Source: VRUB01 sp046758085 (lineage in GTDB: Bacteria; Pseudomonadota; Gammaproteobacteria; Acidiferrobacterales; SPGG2). From it: a stretch of DNA of 21,121 nt. The translations under genes were made by a program, and so were the position numbers. The stretch covers positions 1 through 21,121 of the forward strand of contig JBHHZP010000057.1 of the NCBI GenBank assembly GCA_046758085.1. Reading direction: 5' to 3'. Below the pieces are notes generated by a model, which was not told the origin of the DNA, did not search any database, and saw nothing but the letters and a program-made list of their open reading frames with translations. Of this stretch, positions 14,890 through 21,121 are shown in pieces (the stretch's first letter is position 1; every line of letters begins with the position of its first letter).

Positions 14890-16662
14890 TTAGCGACTGG
14901 CCTGTTTCGACGTTCCCTCCAGCGATTGGGCCAGGTTCACCAGCTGTATGAACTCGCCGCGATAGCCGAAGCGGTCCTGGCCGCGGGCGCTGCGCGCGAG
15001 CGCAGCCACATCGTCGTAGCTCATCTCGCCCGTGTACTTGCCGCCGCGCAACATTTGTCCGAAAGCGGCAACCGCGGCCGAGAAACGGAAGTTGTCAGGG
15101 CTCTGAGCGATGTCGGTCAGTATGTCGCGCCTCTTAAGTGCCCATTCCATAAGAGTGCTCTTTTTGCTGTTGGGTAGCTTGTAGCGGATGCGTAGAAAGG
15201 CGAGTTCCTCGGCATGCGCCGTGCCCGAGGGTATCTCCACCGAGTAACGCAGGGGCTCTAAGCGCACAGCCGTACTTCCTTGCAGCACGACCTCATAAAG
15301 CGCCGTGACGGTGTGACCGGTGCCGATCTCGCCTGCATCCACCTTGTCGTTATCAAAGTCCTCGCGCTTTAGCGTGCGGTTCTCGTAGCAAATCAGGCGG
15401 TATTCCGCCACGACGGCAGGATTGAACTCGATTTGTATCTTCACGTCCTTGGCAATAGTGTGCATGTTGGACGAGAGCTCATCGACGAGTACCTTCTGGG
15501 CCTCATTCAGGTTGTCGATGTAGGCGTAGTTGCCGTTACCGGCATCGGCGAGCTGCTCCATCAGGTGGTCATTATAGTTGCCGGTACCGAAGCCGAGAGT
15601 GGTGAGCGAGATACCGGTCTGGCGTTTCTCCTCGATGAGGTTTTTCAGCGCCTCAAAGTTCACGGTGCCGACGTTGAAGTCACCATCTGTGGCGAGCAAC
15701 ACCCGGTTAATGCCATCTTGGATAAAGGCTTGTTCGGCCATCGCGTAGGCGAGCCGGATACCGGCGCCGCCGTTGGTCGAACCGCCGGCCGTGAGCGAAT
15801 CGAGCGCGGCGATGATCTTACCGCCCGCACTTCCAGGTACCGGTTCGAGCACGACACCCGAGGCGCCGGCGTAGACCACGATGGAGATGCAATCCTGCTG
15901 GCGCAGTTCTCGGGCCAGCAACTTGAGGGAAGTCTTTAGCAGCTCGAGCTTGTTCGGTGTGCGCATCGAGCCCGATACGTCAACCAGAAACACCAGGTTG
16001 GCCGGTGGCAACGCCTCTTTGGTGATGTCGTAGCCTTTGATGCCGATGTGCAGCAGGTGTCGGTCCGCACTCCAGGGGGCCGGGGCGATCACGGTGGTCA
16101 CCCTGAAGGGGCGTTTGCTTTCATCGGGAGTCGGATAGTTATAAGAAAAGTAATTGATGAGCTCCTCGACGCGTACGGCGTCATGCACGGGCAGGCGTCC
16201 AGCCCGCAGGAAGCGCCTCACATTCGCGTATGCCCCCGTATCGACATCGATGCTGAAGGTCGAAACAGGGTGCTCGACTACACGCTTGATCGGGTTGTCA
16301 TCGATATGGCCATAGTTCTCGCGATCCAGCAGCTCGCTCGGCATTCGCAGGGCATGAGGCTCGGCCGAGCTCACTACGCCGGCGGATGCGGGTAACCGGG
16401 ATAAGCGCATGTCCCGTGTCTTGCCCCTAACGGGCGGGGTGGCGGCCACCTCGGTCGCGATTCGTTCCGCGTCCGCAGGGGAGGCCTTTTTCTCTTGGGG
16501 CAGCTTTGCCCCCTCGTGCTTGGCTGCGTTTTGAGCGCGGACATCGGGTGCGTGGATCGAGGTCGGCGGGTCATCGCTCGACGGGCGCATCGAGCAACCT
16601 GCGGCCACCAGCACGGCTGCCAGCACCATAACGAACAAGCGATTCAGATAGACGTTGCTCAT
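14890..16662 (-). CDS. yfbK: YfbK-type von Willebrand factor A lipoprotein
   Basis: A 590-residue precursor with a lipoprotein signal and lipobox VAAGC (Cys23), so it should be membrane-anchored in the envelope. The start at 16662 has a GAGAGG ribosome site. Domain order follows E. coli YfbK: an N-terminal vWF_A-associated region (about 105-205, YGHIDDNP ... FSIDVDTGAYANVRRFL), a VWA domain (about 222-400) and a C-terminal DUF3520-like region. The metal-binding MIDAS site is intact: DVSGS (D228, S230, S232), T296 in GGSTNGG and D326 in ATDGD. It should therefore bind a divalent metal and a protein partner. Length is close to the family norm. A low-complexity linker occupies about 25-100. No partner gene is adjacent; its function is not established. 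Confidence 0.92.
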   Translation of the reverse strand: MSNVYLNRLFVMVLAAVLVAAGCSMRPSSDDPPTSIHAPDVRAQNAAKHEGAKLPQEKKASPADAERIATEVAATPPVRGKTRDMRLSRLPASAGVVSSAEPHALRMPSELLDRENYGHIDDNPIKRVVEHPVSTFSIDVDTGAYANVRRFLRAGRLPVHDAVRVEELINYFSYNYPTPDESKRPFRVTTVIAPAPWSADRHLLHIGIKGYDITKEALPPANLVFLVDVSGSMRTPNKLELLKTSLKLLARELRQQDCISIVVYAGASGVVLEPVPGSAGGKIIAALDSLTAGGSTNGGAGIRLAYAMAEQAFIQDGINRVLLATDGDFNVGTVNFEALKNLIEEKRQTGISLTTLGFGTGNYNDHLMEQLADAGNGNYAYIDNLNEAQKVLVDELSSNMHTIAKDVKIQIEFNPAVVAEYRLICYENRTLKREDFDNDKVDAGEIGTGHTVTALYEVVLQGSTAVRLEPLRYSVEIPSGTAHAEELAFLRIRYKLPNSKKSTLMEWALKRRDILTDIAQSPDNFRFSAAVAAFGQMLRGGKYTGEMSYDDVAALARSARGQDRFGYRGEFIQLVNLAQSLEGTSKQASR

Positions 16663-17136
16663 AGGCCTCTCTCCCATGTTTATTAAGACGTTGCCGCACC
16701 CACGCGTCGCGCGCGGAGGCTGTGGAGGTATTAACGGGGGAAGAGTGCGTTCGGGGTTAATCTCTGCGCAGGGGGCTGAAGGGCCTTGCAAAGCGTGAAA
16801 TTAGATCGCACACTCGGTCAACGGCATGCGGGCTCGCCGTCCAGCTCACAGGGCGTGGGCGCGAAAAGCCAATGTACCCGGGAATTCGAACCGCTGCGGA
16901 CGCGCCAAGTAATTCAGAGGGTTGCGATGCACGCAATCGGCGGCCGCTGCTCGATGCCAAAAACAATTTCAAAATCAAGCGGTCTTTCACAGGCTCCTTT
17001 CATGAGATACCATGTTTACCTGCGGCTACTTGGACAAACGGTCTGAAGCTTCGGTTGTCAAATTGATAACTTAACTGCTTTACCGCCAGAAAAAACGTTG
17101 ATGAGACTCGGGACACTCTATTGATAGCCTCAATCC
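16663..17136. other. Gene-free region upstream of the nap operon
   Basis: No convincing gene was found between the divergent yfbK-like gene and napE. Several open frames exist but have no ribosome site or recognisable sequence. The nap promoter should be here; no strong FNR or NarP box was recognised. The only striking element is the 17-bp palindrome at 17054-17070. Confidence 0.5.
17054..17070. promoter_or_regulatory. 17-bp palindrome upstream of napE, probable operator
   Basis: GTTGTCAAATTGATAAC is a near-perfect palindrome of form GTTnTCAAnTTGAnAAC: seven of eight arm positions pair around the central A. It lies 67 bp before the napE start. It contains TTGTCA, which is one base from a -35 consensus. 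The compact spacing is unlike the FNR site TTGATnnnnATCAA and is more like a MarR- or GntR-type operator. The regulator is unknown. Confidence 0.45.
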
Positions 17137-17289
17137 ATGAGTGATGAAAAAAAGCGCGAACTAACGGTATTCCTATTCATAGCGGTGGTGCTAGCCCCGA
17201 TCCTGGCAACTGTGATCGTCGGTGGTTATGGATTCATCATCTGGATCTACCAGTTGATTGTAGGCCCCCCCGGACCACCTATTGGCTGA
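17137..17289 (+). CDS. napE: Periplasmic nitrate reductase small membrane subunit NapE
   Basis: A 50-residue protein beginning MSDEKKRELTVFLFIAVV, with one transmembrane helix (about 11-40) and the characteristic ending YQLIVGPPGPPIG of the NapE/TorE family. NapE is an inner-membrane component encoded first in many nap operons; its exact role is not settled. The gene lies 50 bp upstream of napD on the same strand. The sequence match to the family is strong over its whole length; the ribosome site is weak. Confidence 0.9.
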   Translation: MSDEKKRELTVFLFIAVVLAPILATVIVGGYGFIIWIYQLIVGPPGPPIG

Positions 17290-17339
17290 ATAGTGCTCGA
17301 CCGATAACGCGAACTTGAATTGTTGATGGAGCCCACCTG

Positions 17340-17636
17340 ATGAGCGATGAATGTCATATCTCTAGTGTGATTATCCATTACGACACAGCCAGTGCAGAAG
17401 CGACCAGGGCAAAAATCGAAGCACTTCGCGGCGTAGAGACGCGCGCGATTGACGAACACGGAAAAATGATTGTGATTCTAGAAGCGAAAAGCGAAGCCAC
17501 GACCTTAGCGCAAATCGACCGCATTAACGAAATCCCGGGGGTTTATTCAGCTGCTCTAGTCTACCATCACAGCGAAAGCGAGCAATCGCTAGAGGAGGAG
17601 ATCAGCCATGCCGATAACTCGGCGAGAGTTTATTAA
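17340..17636 (+). CDS. napD: NapA maturation chaperone NapD
   Basis: A 98-residue cytoplasmic chaperone that binds the twin-arginine signal of NapA and holds it back from export until the molybdenum cofactor is inserted. The fold signature is visible: CHISSVIIHYD at the N-terminus, then GVETRAIDEHGKMIVILEA and IPGVYSAALVYHHSE, a ferredoxin-like beta-alpha-beta pattern. The last 29 bases overlap napA, and the AGGAGG ribosome site of napA lies inside napD, so the two are translationally coupled. Confidence 0.93.
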   Translation: MSDECHISSVIIHYDTASAEATRAKIEALRGVETRAIDEHGKMIVILEAKSEATTLAQIDRINEIPGVYSAALVYHHSESEQSLEEEISHADNSARVY

Positions 17637-20103
17637 AACAACTGCTGCCGCCACCGCCGCAGCAGTAGCCGGCATTAAGCTGCCTGCGTATGCGACGAAT
17701 GTTATCACCGAGTCGGAGTATACGAAACTCAAGTGGTCAAAGGCGCCGTGCCGCTTTTGCGGTGTCGGGTGCGGTATTCAGGTTGCTACTAAAGAAGGCA
17801 GAGTGGTGGCAACCCATGGTGATATCCGGTCGCCGGTCAACAAGGGCTTGAACTGCGTCAAAGGTTACTTCCTTTCAAAGATCATGTACGGCAAAGATCG
17901 ACTCACGACACCTCTTTTACGAATGAAGAACGGCAAGTATGACAAAAACGGTGAGTTCACCCCTGTTGGTTGGGACCGGGCATTCGACGTGATGGAGGAA
18001 AAGTTCAAGCTTGCGCTCAAAGAACGGGGGCCGACCGCGGTGGGAATGTTCGGATCCGGGCAATGGACCGTCTGGGAAGGTTATGCCGCTGTGAAGCTGT
18101 TCAAGGCTGGGTTTCGCTCCAACAACATTGATCCCAACGCTCGCCATTGTATGGCGTCGGCAGTGGGCGCGTTTATGCGGGCGTTCGGCATGGATGAGCC
18201 GATGGGGTGTTACGACGACATCGAGGAGGCCGACGCCTTCGTGCTGTGGGGCGCCAACATGGCGGAAATGCATCCGATCTTATGGACGCGAGTGACGGAC
18301 CGCAGACTAAGTAAGCCGCAGGTGAAAGTGGCCGTGCTATCGACGTTTGAGAACCGTTGTTTCGACCTTGCCGATCTGGGCATCGTTTTCCATCCACAGA
18401 CCGATCTCGCGATCCTGAACTACATCGCCCGTTACATTATCGAAAAAGGCAAGGTCAACAAGGAATTCGTGCGGAAACATGTGAATTTCAGGGTGGGGAA
18501 CACGGATATCGGTTACGGGCTAAGGCCGGCAAACGCGCTGCAGAAGAAGGCCCAGAACAAGAACCAGCCAGGCGGTTCCAAGCCAATGACCTTCGAGGAG
18601 TACGCGAGATTTGTAAACCGTTACACCGCCGATTACGTGTCGAAACTCTCCGGCGTATCCACACGAAATTTGGAACAGCTGGCTCAGATTTATGCCGACC
18701 CGAATACCAAGGTCATGTCGCTTTGGACGATGGGCTTCAACCAGCACACGCGCGGTGTGTGGTGCAATAACCTGGTTTACAATTTGCATTTGTTGACCGG
18801 CAAAATTGCAACGCCAGGAAACAGCCCGTTTTCACTAACGGGGCAACCCTCTGCTTGCGGCACAGCCAGAGAGGTAGGTACGTTTTCGCATCGATTGCCG
18901 GCGGACATGGTGGTGAAAAACAAGAAGCACCGCCGGATAGCGGAAAACATCTGGCAACTGCCTGAAGGTGTTATCCCGGCAAAGCCGGGGTACCACGCGG
19001 TCTTGCAGAACCGAATGTTGCGAGACGGGAAGCTAAACGCGTATTGGGTGCAGGTGAACAACAACTTGCAGGCGGCGGCGAATCTTGACGAGGAAGGGTT
19101 CCCGGGCTACCGCAACCCCAAGAATTTTATCGTCGTGTCTGAGGCCTATCCCACTGTAACGGCGCAGGCCGCCGACCTGATTCTCCCGTCTGCGATGTGG
19201 GTGGAAAAGGAAGGCGCTTATGGCAACGCCGAGCGCCGCACACAGTTTTGGTACCAGCTAGTCAATCCGCCCGGCAAGGCCAAATCCGACCTGTGGCAAG
19301 TGGTCGAGTTCTCCAAACGCTTCAAGACCGATGAGGTGTGGCCAAAGGAGATCTTGGCTAAACACCCACAGTACAAAGGCAAGACTCTTTATGAAGTGTT
19401 GTTCAAGAACGGAACGGTCGACAAGTACCCGTTAGGTCACATCAGCCAACATTATGAAAACGCAGAGGCAAAGGCTGTTGGTTATTACATCCAGAAGGGC
19501 TTGTTCGAAGAATATGCGCAGTTCGGGCGCGGCCACGCCCACGATCTAGCTCCTTTTGACACCTATCATCAAGTGCGCGGCTTGCGCTGGCCGGTCGTCA
19601 ATGGCAGGGAAACGCGCTGGCGCTATCGAGAGGGGTACGATCGTTACGTAGCGCGCGGGACCGGCTTCCAGTTCTATGGCAACAAGGATAACAAGGCCAA
19701 GATCTTTGCACTGCCGTACGAGCCGCCGGCTGAATCACCAGATAAAGAGTATGACCTCTGGCTGGTTACAGGACGCGTGCTCGAGCACTGGCACTCCGGC
19801 TCTATGACGCAGCGGGTACCCGAGCTCTATAAGGCCTTTCCAGACGCGGTGGTCTACATGCATCCAGACGATGCCAGAGGGAGAGGTCTTCGTCGAGGTT
19901 CGCAAGTGCGCGTCATATCGCGTCGCGGTGAAATACGCACACGGGTGGAGACGCGCGGACGCAATAAGCCTCCCCAGGGTCTGGTTTTCGTGCCCTGGTT
20001 TGACGCCAGCCAACTCATTAATAAGGTCACCTTAGATGCGACCGACCCTATATCGAAACAGACCGATTTCAAGAAGTGCGCCGTGAAAGTCGCGAAAGCG
20101 TAG
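17608..20103 (+). CDS. napA: Periplasmic nitrate reductase catalytic subunit NapA
   Basis: An 831-residue molybdoenzyme that reduces nitrate to nitrite in the periplasm. The Tat signal TRREFIK (residues 4-10) is followed by an Ala-rich hydrophobic stretch. One 4Fe-4S cluster is bound by C48, C51 and C55 (CRFCGVGC) and C83 (NCVKGYF), with K85 as the conserved electron-relay lysine. The molybdenum ligand is C181 in NARHCMAS, in a bis-MGD enzyme of the DMSO reductase superfamily. The C-terminal cofactor-binding region (VTGRVLEHWHSGSMTQRVPEL, GLVFVPWFD) is complete. Length is that of a full NapA. The start is fixed by AGGAGG inside napD. Electrons come from NapB. Confidence 0.98.
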   Translation: MPITRREFIKTTAAATAAAVAGIKLPAYATNVITESEYTKLKWSKAPCRFCGVGCGIQVATKEGRVVATHGDIRSPVNKGLNCVKGYFLSKIMYGKDRLTTPLLRMKNGKYDKNGEFTPVGWDRAFDVMEEKFKLALKERGPTAVGMFGSGQWTVWEGYAAVKLFKAGFRSNNIDPNARHCMASAVGAFMRAFGMDEPMGCYDDIEEADAFVLWGANMAEMHPILWTRVTDRRLSKPQVKVAVLSTFENRCFDLADLGIVFHPQTDLAILNYIARYIIEKGKVNKEFVRKHVNFRVGNTDIGYGLRPANALQKKAQNKNQPGGSKPMTFEEYARFVNRYTADYVSKLSGVSTRNLEQLAQIYADPNTKVMSLWTMGFNQHTRGVWCNNLVYNLHLLTGKIATPGNSPFSLTGQPSACGTAREVGTFSHRLPADMVVKNKKHRRIAENIWQLPEGVIPAKPGYHAVLQNRMLRDGKLNAYWVQVNNNLQAAANLDEEGFPGYRNPKNFIVVSEAYPTVTAQAADLILPSAMWVEKEGAYGNAERRTQFWYQLVNPPGKAKSDLWQVVEFSKRFKTDEVWPKEILAKHPQYKGKTLYEVLFKNGTVDKYPLGHISQHYENAEAKAVGYYIQKGLFEEYAQFGRGHAHDLAPFDTYHQVRGLRWPVVNGRETRWRYREGYDRYVARGTGFQFYGNKDNKAKIFALPYEPPAESPDKEYDLWLVTGRVLEHWHSGSMTQRVPELYKAFPDAVVYMHPDDARGRGLRRGSQVRVISRRGEIRTRVETRGRNKPPQGLVFVPWFDASQLINKVTLDATDPISKQTDFKKCAVKVAKA

Positions 20104-20123
20104 CCAAGACCTAGGAGCGTGGC

Positions 20124-20582
20124 ATGAAACAAGTTGTTCTCTTTGGCGTTTTTGTCCTTACCCCGACCTGGGCGTGGGCGCAAGGTGATCACATCGCAAC
20201 GCTCCGCAGGGCTGCTATCGAGGCAGAGCCCGAAGCACCAAGGTTGGCGACAGTAGAGAATAAGGACATTAAGCGGAAACGCAATTATCCAATGCAGCCG
20301 CCAACGATCCCGCACAAGATCGATGGTTACCAGGTGGACTTGAACACTAATAAGTGTATGAGCTGTCACAGCCGACGTAGAACGGAAGAGTCACAAGCAC
20401 CCATGGTGAGTGTGACGCACTATATGGACAGGGAGGCGCAGTTTCTAGCAGAGGTGTCGCCACGCCGCTATTTTTGTACACAGTGCCATGTCCCCCAGAC
20501 AGATGCGCGGCCGTTGGTAGATAATACGTTTGAAGACGTGGATAGCATATTGGCGCGAAAACAGAAAACTCGAAAACAATAA
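20124..20582 (+). CDS. napB: Dihaem cytochrome c subunit NapB
   Basis: A 152-residue precursor with a Sec signal (MKQVVLFGVFVLTPTWAWAQ). Two c-type haem sites are present, CMSCH (78-82) and CTQCH (118-122). H64 (TIPHKIDGYQ) and H99 (VSVTHY) are the probable distal ligands. NapB passes electrons from NapC to NapA in the periplasm. The gene starts 20 bp after napA with a GGAG site, within the same operon. Confidence 0.96.
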   Translation: MKQVVLFGVFVLTPTWAWAQGDHIATLRRAAIEAEPEAPRLATVENKDIKRKRNYPMQPPTIPHKIDGYQVDLNTNKCMSCHSRRRTEESQAPMVSVTHYMDREAQFLAEVSPRRYFCTQCHVPQTDARPLVDNTFEDVDSILARKQKTRKQ

Positions 20583-20594
20583 GAAAAGAGATCC

Positions 20595-21121
20595 ATGCTC
20601 GACGTCATAAAACAAAGTTGGCAAACGTTTCGCAGGCCGAGTACGTACTTTAGCCTGGGGTTTTTAACCATCGGCGGTTTTATCGGCGGTATCTTTTTTT
20701 GGGGGGCTTTTAATACCGCGCTCGAGCTCACCAATACGGAGCAATTCTGTGTTTCCTGCCACGAGATGCGTGACAACGTCTACCAAGAACTCAAGAGGAC
20801 GATTCATTACAGCAACCGCTCAGGCGTACGGGCGACCTGTCCTGACTGTCATGTACCCCACGAGTGGACCGACAAGATCGCGCGCAAGATGGCCGCCTCT
20901 AAGGAGGTGTGGGGAAAAATTTTTGGAACCATCAGCACGCGGAACAAGTTCCTTGAGAAACGGCGCACGCTTGCGGAACACGAATGGGCCCGTTTGAAGG
21001 CGAACGATTCATTGGAGTGCCGCAACTGCCACAATTTCGAGTTCATGGATTTCACCAGGCAGAGCAAGCGCGCCGAACAGAATCACTCTACCGCACTCGC
21101 AAGTGGCGAAAAGACTTGTGT
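20595..21121 (+). CDS. napC: Tetrahaem quinol dehydrogenase NapC (cut by window end)
   Basis: A partial gene of 175 codons beginning 12 bp after napB. An N-terminal membrane anchor (about 18-40) precedes haem sites CVSCH (52-56), CPDCH (82-86) and CRNCH (142-146). The fourth site begins at C175, where the window stops. The MRDNVYQELKRTIHYSNRSG segment after the first haem is typical of the NapC/NirT family. NapC takes electrons from membrane quinol and gives them to NapB. The order napEDABC without napF, napG or napH in this stretch suggests NapC is the electron entry point. Confidence 0.96.
   Translation, partial: MLDVIKQSWQTFRRPSTYFSLGFLTIGGFIGGIFFWGAFNTALELTNTEQFCVSCHEMRDNVYQELKRTIHYSNRSGVRATCPDCHVPHEWTDKIARKMAASKEVWGKIFGTISTRNKFLEKRRTLAEHEWARLKANDSLECRNCHNFEFMDFTRQSKRAEQNHSTALASGEKTC

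Noticed and set aside
14890..15177. Plus-strand open frames running across the yfbK-like gene.
   Set aside because: They are antisense shadows of a gene with strong family motifs, including the MIDAS site.
16877..16900. Minus-strand GGTTCGAAT resembling a tRNA T-loop.
   Set aside because: The flanking bases do not form a 5-bp T-stem, and no anticodon arm, D arm or acceptor stem could be placed around it.
17063..17076. TTGATAACTTAACT as a possible FNR box before napE.
   Set aside because: Only the first half matches TTGATnnnnATCAA; the second half fails, and the compact 17-bp palindrome explains the same bases better.

Overview
The window looks like chromosomal DNA of a Gram-negative proteobacterium, most likely beta- or gammaproteobacterial. 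Supporting this are lipoproteins with lipoboxes, an outer-membrane beta-barrel, Tat-exported proteins, a tripartite TRAP transporter and a napEDABC periplasmic nitrate reductase operon. No IS element, phage gene, tRNA, rRNA or CRISPR array was seen. I cannot name the species.

Left part (1-6.7 kb). A possible 5' fragment of a minus-strand gene sits at the left edge. It is followed by a plus-strand membrane Ser/Thr protein kinase (kinase, one membrane helix, long coiled coil, three Sel1 repeats) and a small uncharacterised lipoprotein. These converge on a large minus-strand regulator: a MalT-like STAND ATPase with a helical-repeat middle, ending in an OmpR-type winged helix plus BTAD, the output module of SARP activators.

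Middle part (7.1-11.1 kb). Three separate minus-strand genes encode envelope proteins: an exported protein of unknown function, an exported two-HKD phospholipase D-like protein, and a small outer-membrane beta-barrel. Upstream of each lies an array of exactly four direct repeats of about RCTTACAGATG, phased at 11 bp and always in the same orientation. This is the geometry of SARP operators. The simplest reading is a local regulon driven by the adjacent STAND-BTAD regulator. I regard this as the most interesting and testable feature of the window. The phospholipase D promoter also carries a perfect 11-bp inverted repeat, and strong hairpins lie downstream of the phospholipase D and barrel genes.

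Right part (11.3-21.1 kb). A TRAP operon reads rightward: a small two-helix membrane protein, a Tat-exported substrate-binding protein (DctP), a strong intrinsic terminator, then DctQ and DctM overlapping by one base. A minus-strand YfbK-type von Willebrand A lipoprotein converges on it. The window ends in napE-napD-napA-napB-napC. NapC feeds quinol electrons through NapB to NapA, and NapD matures NapA. The window cuts napC inside its fourth haem motif.
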